Source: Struthidea cinerea (lineage: Eukaryota; Chordata; Aves; Passeriformes; Corcoracidae). From it: a stretch of DNA of 64,000 bases. Location of the stretch: the NCBI GenBank assembly GCA_013397865.1, contig VZTI01004836.1, forward strand, positions 1 to 64,000, written 5' to 3'. Position numbers and translations under genes: made by a program. Below are positions 48,258-60,275 of this stretch, piece after piece (the first letter of the stretch is position 1; every line of letters starts with the position of its first letter). Below the pieces are notes generated by a model. It had not been told where the DNA came from and did no database searches. It worked only from the letters and a program-made list of their open reading frames with translations.

Positions 48258-49563
48258 GAGTGTTCTAAACATGTACCCACAAGCCAGTGTGAACCATTCA
48301 CATTACCATCTGAAGCTGACATCCCAACTTCTCCAGCAGCTGGTGCCTGTATCCAATTAGTTTTCTTGACAGGACCTGAATATTAATTTGCTGTGGGTTT
48401 TAATTAAATATTGAAGAATTATGGTGACATAGCATGACAGCCTACTGCAAAATAATTTACAATATCCTGTTACACTGTTATTCTAAAACAATTTTCCTAG
48501 CATGTTTAATCTTCTTAAAACCTGCTGCTAAGTGAAATTACTGTATTTTGCTATATATCAAATAATGATAAATGGCATCTTGCATTTACATGTGCCTTCC
48601 ATATCCAAGGAGCAGAGTACTCCTTCTTACCTGCTTCCCTCCCTCCCTTAAAGAGAAAAACATTTCTTTCCATCATCGAGAAGCCCAAATTTCTTTAGAA
48701 CAGATCCCCAAGGGGGTCACTTATATATTAAAAACTGAGCTCATGCTGAACATGTGCTATTACCATCAAAGGCAGAGAGGTCAAAATGGATATTACAGAT
48801 CTGTATAAACCTTCTTTGTCTAGCACCTCAGGTCAAAAAGTGCCAATTCACATGTCTGATGTCTTGATGCAGTTTGTGCATTGGCTGAAAAATGAATCAC
48901 AAAATCCACCGTTCAACAGAACTTAGGTGTGTAATAAAATGGGCGAGATCCTGTTCTCCCTTTCAGCTGCAAAACTCCACAGACCATGATGAAATTTCTT
49001 AGGTAAGTGCAATCCAGAGCTGGATTTACTGGACAAGTGCCAGTAGCAGCAGGTATTGTGTCAATTTAGTCTGGAAATAACTATAGAGCTGGGCTGATGC
49101 TTCTTTTCAGATTTACATGCAGTGCCCATCCCCTCATTAGCCAAGCAGTGATCTGCTGTGCTTATCCTTCCACACACCATGAAATCATGTATTTAAAATA
49201 GACCTTCATGATACCAATGTTTGAGGTATCACTGGTTGTTTGAATGATACCAGAATTGAATTTTTTAATCAGCTTTGCTTGAACTAAACCAGCAGAGGAA
49301 CTTAGGATCTCTGAGCACACAGTATATTTTTCAAATGTTAGAAAGATCTTTTTTTCAGCACAAGCAGGAAAAAATGGAGAGTTAATTTTGACAGCACAGA
49401 CACTGCTGCCATTGTGCAGGCAGAAACTCGAACTTCCCAGCTGTCTTGCTGGCTCAACACTCCATTAGACACTTGAAAGGGAAGAATACATACTGGAAAT
49501 TATTTTTTGGAGGAATAGCTCAAGGGCAGAATGTTAGACTGTTGTCAGAGTGTTCTGGAAGCC
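48258..49563. other. Intergenic DNA
   Basis: AT-rich with no gene recognised. Confidence 0.5.
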
Positions 49564-49610
49564 ATATTATTATAATAATTACAATTATAAATTATTATTA
49601 TTATTATTAC

Positions 49611-49641
<31 letters not shown>

Positions 49642-49662
49642 TTGTTATTGTTATTATTATTT
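49564..49662. repeat. (ATT)n microsatellite, about 99 bases
   Basis: A trinucleotide run with a few interruptions, the longest pure part being about 49608-49641. It creates a spurious tyrosine-rich frame on + and an isoleucine-rich frame on -. Confidence 0.95.
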
Positions 49663-52600
49663 CCATTCTTCCCTTTATAATGTCCAGCTTCCAGGGACAT
49701 AATGACATACTGCTGCATCTCAAAACCATAACCATGGCAAATGAAACTTGGGCCAGCATCATCCACAACCTGCAACCTGAAAGTAGAGAAGGCAGAGGTG
49801 CCTGTGGGCCAGCCAGAATGCCCCTCCAACAACCCTGCACAGTGTCAGTCTCATCTGGAATAATGTAAGGGACATCTATTCCTAAAGCAAAAACTATCAT
49901 TAAACCAAATCATTTCAATCCAGTTGCAAACTCGGCAATAAAAAGATGGATCAGTATGTGGGACATAAAAATAGTGTGGATTAAAAAACAAAAGGATATA
50001 TTACACCTTTATTCAAAGCCTTTCCTCTGAGCCTAGCAGCCTGACCCAGGCACACCATTCATTTTCTTTGTACATTGTTTTGAAACATCTTCCCAGAGCA
50101 GGGCTGTTCCTCCATGCCACCCCTGCAGAGAGACCATCCGTGCTAGTGGCAGTCCTGCACACAGCATAGATGACGTCTTCATGCTGGAACAGAGGAAGAA
50201 AGTTTTACTTTCCCTATACTCCCCTTAATGCATATTTGTTTTTCAAAGTAATTGAGTAGGATTGCTGCTGTGGAAGTGCTTTGGGGATACCATGTGACGA
50301 AAGCTTTAAAAGCATAAAGGGAACTATCAGTTTTTATTAATCCCAAAAGGCTATTCTGAGAGTTGCCCAAAGGGAACACGAGCAATACTTGAGAAGAAGA
50401 AATATTATTTTTCAATAAGGTATAAAATATTTACTATCTGCCAGTGATGGGCACTGAACGATTTGTGGATATTACTTTGACAGTGTGGTGTTTAAGGATG
50501 CATTTCTCCCTACACAGGCGGCCATCAGAGCCATATATCAAAACCTAAAAACCTCTTGCCAGTGTAGATATTGACTGCATCTGAAAACAAATGTGTGTAT
50601 AACTTACCTAAAAGTTGTGCAATTTTTAAATATGTGCATATGTACTGTATATAGTTCCTGTTGGGTGAAACTCACAGCTGCTGTGTCTTGTTGCTCAAGA
50701 AAGAAAGATCAAGGTTGTATTTTACATCACACACAGGAAATTTAGATGCCCTTCCCATTATTTACTTAGACAGGGAGCCTGCAATCCATCCTGTCAATTG
50801 ATGAATAAAAGCCTGCTCCCCAGTCAAAGCAGAGCAAAACACAGCCCTAGGGATAATTCACCTTCTCTGTCTTGCCTTCAGATGGGCACCTCTCAGCATG
50901 GAACGCTAATGAGCTGCTTAGCCCAGAGGCTTGAGAAGGGAAGAAAAGTGGATGTCTACTAGTAAAAGATATATACAAGTATTTTGCCTTTATTTACAAA
51001 ATATCTTCTTCAAGTTCTTTATCAGCATCCTTATAAATTGTTGATCTGTGCAAAACTCCTAAGAACAGTGGAATCTTTGCTCCACCGGTTTTAATTAATT
51101 TACACACAAGCCCAGTGGGCTGCATTTTTAATTCTGGCTTCCACTGAACCCAAATTGAGCTGAGAGGGTGTGGATATCATTGTTCAGTATACAGGAGTAT
51201 TCAAAGCCTCAAGCTTTTAATGGTTTCAGAGCAAGCAAAATAAATCCCTTCAGTTTTCTCACTTTTTTCCCCCAATGTTATGTTTATTTTCTAATTGGTT
51301 TGAGACAGCAAATTTAAACAAAGACTTCACATTTCCTGCAAGGATTTTGTGTAGATGTGCATAAGACTCAAGGCCACTCGAGCAACATTATTCTTCTGAG
51401 TGCACTGCCCAGTAGTACCGCTGGACCTCTGGAAGCCTAATGACACACCTCTGGGTTATTCACTGGAGCAAAGCCTGGAAGATCAGGCTCCCCTAATGAG
51501 AGATCGCTTCACCCAAACCTGACATGTAGCCACCTCAGATATGGATTGTGGTAGCATTCAACAGTGCACAGCAAGATAACCCAGCTAAATTAGGACAAGA
51601 AGTGGAAAAAGAATAATGCTGCCAGCAGGAGCTCTGGGGATACTGAAAGTAGGCAGATTGCAGCTACCCAAGCTGTAACCAGGCCAAGGAGCCGGGGGGA
51701 ACGCTGTCAGTAGCATAACAGTGGCTGCACTCTTCCAGTGACTGGAAGGAACTAAAACCTGGTTTATCTCTTATACCTCGTATTAAACTGCACAGCCCCC
51801 TTAAAACTGGCTCAGGGGGGAGTAAAGAGCAATACCTTGGAGAAGCTCTGTAGGTTGCAAAAGGGCCTGATGTAGGCTGCCCCTGGGTGCATCCCACAGC
51901 AGGGATGACCCAGCCACCTCTGCCAGGCTCCATGCTCCAAAGGGAGGGTGTAACTCTCTAGGAAATAATCTGTAGCTATTATGGTTGCTATTACTTTTCC
52001 AGTGCTTCCTTGCTTTATGGAGCTGTCTGGGCCATTAGGAAGTTTCTGAGTTGTACGAGACTTTAAAACTTTTTGGGTACCTATGAATAAACTGAGCCAC
52101 ATGAAATCATAGCCTAAAGGAAATTAAGAGTCTGAGTTTAATACTGGATGCATGCCTGAAAAAATCTATGAGTGCACCAGCAAGCTGAGATGCCCTCCCT
52201 TCATACCAAATTCCTAGTGAGTACTTCGCTGGTCTTTATTGCTTTCTGTTGCTCAGCTTTAGCCTGAGAGCGTTTAAAATGACCACAGCAGAGGCACCTG
52301 AACTAGCAGGGCTAGAAAGCATCAGTCTCAACCTCTTCAATACAAAAAGACTTCCAGCTATTTTGAAGCAGCCCTTTTGGTGGCTGCTCAGAAAGTGCTA
52401 GCATGAACATAAAGTCAGTTCGTTAACACCAGCAATGCAGTTGTTCCGGCATCCCATGACACACCAGAACACAGATTAATATTAATGAGAAAGCTCCCTC
52501 TCCTGAACTTCTTCTCAGCATTAATTTCTCAGCCAATCCATGTTCTGTGAACTTGAAACCACAGGCAGAGTCCATGTGAGAAGAGAATCTGGTGTTTCAC

Positions 52601-55600
52601 AGGACTAAGAAATTTGGAGCCCAAACTGCCTCCCCTGGGATGGTGCTCTTGGTCTTTGCTGGTGGAGTAGTCATTCCCTGTCAATACTAACCTGTTGCAT
52701 GGACTTCCACATGGATTCTGCAGTTGGCTGGAATGTGTTGCATGCCTAGCTGTGACTGACTTCAGACATTTACTCCTTTATCACTAGCGTGATATACCTG
52801 GTGTAAGACACCAGGGATCCACACAGCACTTCATATAGTAGAGCTGACCATGAGAAATCAGATTTTTCCTCCAAGTCTTGTGTTGTCTTTTCAAACACAA
52901 CAAAAATGGAGTTCACTATGTGATCAATCATTCGAATAATTCTCATCTTGAGTCCAAAGTATCTTAAATAGTGCCTAAAGGCCTCAATAAAACCTGCACT
53001 TGGTAAATTTGCTCTTCTGCTGGAACTGAACCTCTCTAAAACTAGGGCCAGGCTTCTCTGTGGAGGCAGAACTGGTCAGCCGGCAACTGTGGAATGAGCT
53101 CCCTCAAAACCTAAGGTCCCTGTTTGTCTCTCTAACCTTGCCTTCTCTAAAATAAATACAGAATAACATGTGCATTTTTCCAAGAAAACAAAGCTAAACA
53201 AAACCAAAACTGATTAAGCTATACCAAAATAAGACATTCCAGGGAACACAGTTCACTCCAATGCAGGGGGGAAGAGTAAACATCATATGACAGATACTAT
53301 TCACAATCACTTAAGGCATCGGTTCAAGGCATTCAGATACTATCAAGATGAACCTATGCAAATTAAAAATCTGAATGCTGATCTATTCAGCAATTTCTTG
53401 AATAGTCTGCTGTGACACCTTAACTTCTCCCTTAAAATCACTTTGGAACTAAAAAACTGCAGTGTCCCTTTCTATATAGGAGATCAAGGGAGCTACTGAT
53501 GCCTAAAACTGACACAGCTAACAGACAAATTAGAAATTGTAGTAAAAATAGGAACAGGGGATGCCTGAATACATATGATGTATTTTTGGAAGTTAGTGCA
53601 TCTCTTATAAATATAAATCCCGCCTTAGAAATCTATGATAGGCCTTTGAAGGAGCTGCCAAGGAGGTGAGTAAAGGGGATCAGCCGATAAGGGCTTGTTC
53701 TTTGCCAAAGGGGTTTGCACGTGAAATTTTGTTGCATGGTTTCACACAAAACCCAACATGTTAATGGGAGAGGAAGCAGCAATCATTTCTTTTACAGAAG
53801 GCCTCTGAGCTGAAAATGATTGAAAGCTGCTGCCAGTATCACATTCGTTTGTCTTGTTCTTAGCCTTCATTGTACAAATATCTTCACTCTTCCATACACA
53901 CACAAGAGTACCAAACTGCATAAGCCTTTGATCTGACCATTTGTCATTTTATCCAGCTATTGATCATTTCAGCATCTTTCATTAATCACCAACAAAAGAT
54001 CATCATCAGAGTAAGAAACAAAGTTGGACATTTGGTTGGAAATGAGTTTGAGACTCTCTTTTTTCAATTTTCTTCATGCTGGACTTTAATCCCTCCTCAT
54101 TAAATGGAATTGCCTACATCAGTGACATTATGAAATGGACTGAGAGGTGCCTTGACTTTTCAGCAATGACAGACAGTAGACACCCTATAGTTACAGAAAG
54201 GGCAGGAAAAATGTGTTGTGGGAATACAGACATGGTGTGGTTTGGGTTCTGTGAAAGATAAATATGGCAAAAAGCCATATACTATCTTTTGAGATGCTTT
54301 TGGGTACCCAGGACAACCACATGAAGTTGCCATATGGGGCTCTGAGTTTCCAGGCCCCCATCACTTTCATATGGTCAGCTGCAGAGAAAGAGGTACCAAG
54401 GGCACGTGCAGTGGCACAACCAACTGCACTCTGTTACAGCCACGGAATGACTCAAGTTGGATTGAGCTGCTTTGGATTTTGACCTCTGAGAACCAGAATG
54501 ACAGCTGAGGCCTGCCACACTGGTATGGATGGGACTTCTGTCCTCTGCAGTGACAGAAGAGAGCTGCTCTGGTAGCTGCGAATCACTGCCTGCTGACAAG
54601 GACCATCAACTCCATGGAGCTGCTGATCTTTTCTTTTCAAAACTGTGCTGTGAGCTACTTTTCTACAGTGTAAACCAGATTTCTTTTATATCAAGCCCAG
54701 CATTTGTGTGAAAAAATATACGATATACACCAACATACAATATACATGGCTCTACCTGGGGCTACAGCAACCATCAGATGAAGCCATGCTGCAAGGAGCA
54801 GGTTCCAGACACCAAGGGAGAATCAATGACAAGCTGCAAACAGTGAAGGAGCCGTTTCTGTTGGACAGCCTTCAGCATCAATTAGACTTTTTTCCCTTTT
54901 TTTTACCTGATTTATTGTGGTTTCATGTAATGGGTTCAGAAAATCTCTAGTAAATAAATGCCCTGGAAATAAGAATTTTGAAATATATGCATGTTCCTAT
55001 ATTTCACTTCTTACAAGGCAAACCTCGTGGCCACAAGAAAGGTACATTGCACATGTTACTGAGTGCATACAGGAGAAGTGAAGTAAAGCTGGGGTCCGAG
55101 AAAAGCCCAGGGTAAAAAGAGAAAGGCCAAAAAACCTCCTTGAAAGCTGTAAATATAATTAAAACATGGAAAGGAGAATGTCAGATGGATTAAGATTAAT
55201 ACTTCACACACTGCCACGATTTGCTTATAAAGAGCATTAGCAGTTTTACCAGAAAGGAGTGGTAAAGGAGATTGTGAGCAATCTGCCTCACTTCTGAAGC
55301 AACCTGCAGAGTGCTTGATGCTGACCTCAAAGTCCTATCTTGACCAGGTCGAGAAAGGCCACCTGAAGACTACAGTATAATAAGGTAGGGAGGCAAAAAT
55401 CCTCAGAAATATGGTTCTGTGACCTGAAATCTGATTGAACCTTCCCTGGTTTGCAGGCTGATCCAAAAGGAAATGTAACAGAAAGCTTGGGCTGACTTGA
55501 AATATTATCTCAGAGCATCTCTTTCAGCTCCCTCCTGCATTATTTGGCAGTCTTTTGATAGCGCTATTCTTCTCTCAGTGATTTCAGACACAGCTGGCTT

Positions 55601-56994
55601 TCCTCCAGGCAAATGCTGGTTGGGAGCTGGGGAAAGGCCACTGAGGAAAAAAAAAGCCCTTGTTGTATATGTTGTGCATGGAGAGAAAATCTTAATGGTG
55701 TCCACATCATGTGGAGGGAGGTACGAAGGGGGCACAGGGGCTGTACACTGAGGAGCCAGATGAGAAATGGAAATCCCAAATCTGGCACAGAATGTGAAAT
55801 AAGATGGTAATACTTTGAGAAATGGTTCAGAAGTGTAACAATTTTGGTTTCTTCAGGGAATTAGTAACACAAAAGTCAGTCTGATTTTGCTCAGCAGAAG
55901 AGAAACAATACCTAGCTGACAAGATAGCTCCAAGTACAGGAGATGACTAGTTAGATTACACTGAACAAAGAAGGCTACTGTGACAGCAAAGTTTCCTTTC
56001 TTGTGTCTCACGATCTTAACAGATGTTTGCTGAGAACACTTTTTTCCACTCAGTCTTTTAAAAAACCTAGTTCAAAGGAGTTACGAAATCATGACCAGAC
56101 ATAACAAAAGAAGCAATAAACTTATGCATATCAAGGCCGATGTGTCAAAAGCTCAGAAGACCCAAGCAAGAAATACAGTGATGTACTATGATATAAATAA
56201 GATACCGTGATGCATCTCAATAAATTCTTTTTGTTACATAGTCAGAACGTCTCAAAATCCCCACACCTTCTGAAGAGAGGGCTTCTCTAATAAACTTTTC
56301 CTTTATGAAGAGAGGTATCTGTTTTACATGCATACTGTGTTCTTTATTAACTGGACTTTTTTAATACAGCAGTACCATTCCTATCCTAGGTTTTCTTGCC
56401 ATGGTGTCATTTCTATCATAACAAGTAAGCAGATAATTTTTTTTTAGCTTTTGGTGCAGAAATCCAGCACTATCCCTGTAAATATAGGCAGGCCCTTTCA
56501 TCTTGGCTTTTCTGTTGTGGAAACAGAGACACCTTTACCTCCATGGACGTAAGACCAATATTTTCAAAGTGATCACTGCCAGACCTCATCTCTCTCTGAT
56601 CTGGGTTCATTCATTCTGTTTATTTCAATTTTCACATTTTGGCCTAATCTAGCTGTTTTACCATCACACTATAGCTTCACATTAAACATAGCCCCAAAAT
56701 ATATGTTTCCTGGTTTGTTACCCACCAAAAATGTTCTCTATTTTTTAAAGAAGAAACAGGATCAAGCAAAACCGAGGAGTTCTGATAAGGTGGAAGGTGA
56801 ACCTGTTTGAAGATGTACTATTCTATAATGAGCCAGAGCTGCCACTGCACCACTGCACACTTTAAAATGTGAACAGCAATGAATAAAAATGGTATGCATC
56901 CACAACAGCCACAGAGCCTAGTGAAGGCCACAGATTTCCTCATGTTTTATTAGAGAAATCAATTTATAAACTTACTCTTGTCCTGGGAGCTGCT
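49663..56994. other. Intergenic DNA, repeat-poor
   Basis: Over 7 kb with no CR1, LTR or gene that I recognise. A stretch near 53060-53130 (GGAATGAGCTCCCTCAAAAC) could be a relic of an old LINE, but this is weak. Confidence 0.5.
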
Positions 56995-57560
56995 TATGGC
57001 AGTCAACAGGTGAAAAACCCCAAAGCCCTATGTTAAAAATAGAGGCAACTCTTGGTTCTTAATTAAAATTAAGAACAGTTTATTACAAGAAAATAAATTT
57101 GAAAGAAAAGAGCCATTAAAAAAAATTAAAACCGGGTCTACAGTGACTGGAGACCTTTAGAGCCGAACCGGCTAACTGCCCAGGGCAGAGACCTGCAATG
57201 CTGGGGTGACTTTAGCTATTCCAAAGTCAATGTGTTTATAATAAATCTCTGGAGAGAGATTTAGGCCTGAGACCCACAGCATCGGGCTCCACCACCTAAC
57301 CTGTGGTGGAATAGCAGCTCTTCCTTCCTGTCCCGAAGGTTTTATAGTGCCTTGGTCCCACCCATGACCGCCCACTGTCCAGCCCCCATAGTCCTGGATG
57401 ATTGGTGGTGGTGTGGACGAGGTAATGTTCATCTGCCGAGGACTCGTCAACTGCTAGGGGACAGCAACTTGGTGATGTTACTGGGTTAAAAAGGCGGGAA
57501 AAGTCCTCATTAGAATTCCAGGTTTCCATGGAGTCCAGTTGCAGGGTACAGACAGAGACT
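56995..57560 (-). mobile_element. Probable solo LTR of an endogenous retrovirus, minus strand
   Basis: Read on the minus strand, it has an ordered LTR promoter and poly(A) layout. A CTATAAAAC TATA box (about 57340-57348) comes first. About 260 bases later there is an AATAAA (complement of 57079-57084) followed by a T-rich end. A 22-base palindrome (57055-57076) sits beside the poly(A) signal. The block is more GC-rich than its flanks. Both ends are uncertain, and the U3 region may extend right past 57700. No internal retroviral genes were recognised. Confidence 0.55.
57079..57084 (-). promoter_or_regulatory. LTR polyadenylation signal (minus strand)
   Basis: TTTATT on the + strand reads AATAAA on the minus strand, at the expected distance downstream of the TATA motif in the putative LTR. 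Confidence 0.5.
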
Positions 57561-57682
57561 GAACAGCACTTATGAAGGCTTGTTTTTCAGCAAAACTCAG
57601 AACTCATTGGAAAACTTATGAGTTAAAAACTTATTAAAAACATCAAATCTAGTTGTAATCACATTCTATAAACTTGGAAGAC

Positions 57683-57733
57683 TTCACAGAACAGGGTTCT
57701 GTGAATATACGTTCAATAGCATTGAACGTATAT
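57683..57733. repeat. Two adjacent perfect inverted repeats
   Basis: The first has 10-base arms TTCACAGAAC/GTTCTGTGAA around a 3-base loop (57683-57705). The second has 13-base arms ATATACGTTCAAT/ATTGAACGTATAT around the loop AGC (57705-57733). They share base 57705. Their function is unknown. They lie just right of the minus-strand LTR and may belong to its U3 region. Confidence 0.9.
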
Positions 57734-58530
57734 AATATAGGGAATAAAACACTGCAAGGTTTAACCATTCTAATGATTAAAAGGGGAAATAAACTTGTTG
57801 GCATTTTAACAACAAGGATTTTTAACAGAGAACGGTGCAAAAACCTTTTAATTGGTTAATTATGGTGATAACTTCATAACTTAGTAACTTATAACTTGGT
57901 TAATAGGCAATTTGAATATGCAAAGGCTAAACACTTAATTTCATATATAACACCTACATTTCTGGTTATTATTATAAAAAAATGGCAACTGTGTTTCAAG
58001 AAGAACAGTCATCTCTCTGGTACTGTCATCTGAGCTTTTGAGTTCAGTCTACAAGCTCCTGAGCAAGCAGTGCAGGTTTTGTCCATGCTGTAAGTGTAAC
58101 AATTGCCATAGCAAGTGGCATTCTGCATCATGGTCTCGCTTCAACTTCTGAAATATCTCAAGGGTAAGGCTAAGGAACCACCTGAGATGTGATTGCCTCA
58201 CAGTTGTGAGGCAATAAAAACACCATTAAAACAAGGTCCATGTTCACAAAAAAGATGCTACTCTTCTGTACTTAATGGAAAAATATGTTTGTTGGACAGC
58301 AGTCACTTGTGTATAGTGAGGGCCATCTGCCCCATGGCCCAAAATCACATACCAGCTGCTGTGCACACAGCTTGACCAGAAAAGGGTAAAAATCAGCCTC
58401 CCTGCTCCTCTCTGTATAACACATAATGTCCATTGGCATAGTCTCATAATAAGAAGTGAGGATGATTTGACCCCACCTTCTCATGGATTTTAGTGTTAAC
58501 ACAGAGAAACTAATCTCCAGCAGTGTTTTC
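57734..58530. other. Intergenic DNA
   Basis: Strongly AT-rich to about 57980, then mixed. No gene recognised. Confidence 0.5.
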
Positions 58531-58617
58531 CCATCCATCCATCCATCCATCCATCCATCCATCCATCCATCCATCCATCCATCCATCCATCCATCCATCC
58601 ATCCATCCATCCATCCA
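58531..58617. repeat. (ATCC)n tetranucleotide microsatellite
   Basis: About 87 bases, roughly 21 units, with no interruption visible. On the minus strand it reads as a repeating MDGW frame that is not a gene. Confidence 0.97.
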
Positions 58618-60017
58618 GACACCAAGGTACTTACCCAACACTAGTTGCCACGATTACTTTTGCTGTGAACACTGAGGCATGCAGACAGAAATATGATACT
58701 ACCAAGACTTTGGACTTGGGCCATTTGGTCATAAAGGCAGGGAAGTTAGAAACTATTTTCCGAGCAAGGAGGCACACATACATCTGGGTAAGTTAGTGCA
58801 AGCAGGAAAGGATGGGCAGATAGCCACAATTTCTGAGGCACATGTGTTATTTTAAAGCAGTTTTCCTTCAGTATATCTGTCACACCCAAATTTATTATCG
58901 TCACATAAAACTCATTCCTTTCACAGAACTGGCTTCCAGTGGTCTCTTTCTAAATTATATGGTTTCTCTAGCACAGTTGTGCTCTTTGGAAAAGAAACAA
59001 TAATCATCTGGAGTAACAAGTCCGATTTACACAGAAATACTTCTTGCAGAAGCTCAGTATTGAGATGGTAATATGCCTTAGGCTCAGTATTCCTATGTCA
59101 GGGAGACTCTGAAATTCACTAGAGAGATTTATGCTCAAGAACTAAATAAATATCTGTCTGTGCAGGAGGTTCAACTGCCACATAAACTCAGGAGTTTTGT
59201 GCCACTAGTCTTGTGCCATGCCCTTATCAGCAAGCAACATTTATCCCCCTTTGCACCTGCTTTGAAATTTCAGGATACAAATTGGTGATTAGAGATGGAA
59301 GAAATCCAAAATGGCAATTTAATATCATGGTAAAAATTTAAATTTAAAATCATGGTAAGCAGGGCCACTAAGTTCCTCTGGGTAGTAGCCTCTTCCTGCA
59401 CAGTCAAAACTCTTGCACATTGTTTAGGCATTGTCCATGTCTGCTTTGGCCCAGATGCCTGAAAAATTACATAAGCAGGAAAAATAGGGGAGAAAAGAAG
59501 TTCATCAGAGTATGAGCTGTCCTTTAGTATTGCATGTGACCATTGCTAGTGACTTTCCTCTGCTGTCCACTCCCTCCCAGTGCACCACCAGATATATCCT
59601 ATGTGTCCAGAGTTGTCATGACTCACAAAGCCCATCTGAATAAGCAAGCCCAGGCTCAGCTCCTGGAGATACTTGACTCAGAGAGGAAGACAACGGTTTA
59701 ATCTGACAAACTGACTCTGGAGATTCCTGTTTCCCTCCATCGCCCATATCCCTTTCCTTTCCCTCCAGCTCTCTTGAAGGTAACCTGAGCCAGTAACTGT
59801 CAGCTTGCTTTTGCACTTACTTTTTGGGTTGTCCTTGTCTGAACTACATACAAATGTAGAAAAATGTCATTTTTGATACTGTTGAACACTTCTTAGTGTG
59901 ACACGGAAACCCACTGAACCAACCAGAGGCCAAACAGTCCCATTACATATGGGGCTCCTGTGCTTCAGGCAGGTGAATGATTGCTTTGGGCATGTTTCTG
60001 TCAGCTTGAACAAGCCA
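58618..60017. other. Intergenic DNA
   Basis: No supported gene or transposon. Confidence 0.5.
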
Positions 60018-60275
60018 CGTCTCCAGCAGCCAGAAGCTCGCTGGGCTTGGCCTTTGCCTCCCGCCCCAGCCGTCCCATCCCTTCTGTGGGCATCTGGAGG
60101 AAGGCGTCTCTCCAAGCGCCCCAGGGAGAGGCCCAGCTCTGGCTCAGCCGGCGCTGGCAGCCGCGGGGGCTGCGGGAGAGGCCGGCTGGCTGCCAGGCTG
60201 TGCTGCTGCCCTGGGCAGGCTGAGCAGCCATCCCCGCTGGCCAGCAAGCCCGCGGGTCCCTGGCCGCGACACGCT
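60018..60275. promoter_or_regulatory. Isolated CpG-dense island, function unknown
   Basis: About 18 CpG dinucleotides occur in 258 bases, counted by eye, with high GC, in a region otherwise poor in CpG. Both strands are open for 120-146 codons here, as expected for GC-rich DNA, and neither frame has a recognisable domain. It could be an unannotated promoter such as that of a long non-coding RNA, an exon, a GC-rich transposon remnant, or biased gene conversion. I cannot tell which. Confidence 0.5.

Noticed and set aside
49446..49868. 140-codon frame with a tyrosine run
   Set aside because: The run is the ATT microsatellite, and the flanks have no recognisable protein.
58531..58617. Regular repeat array considered as CRISPR
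   Set aside because: It is a 4-base tandem repeat with no spacers, in a vertebrate genome.
58272..58625. Minus-strand frame with a repeating MDGW peptide
   Set aside because: It is the translation of the ATCC microsatellite.
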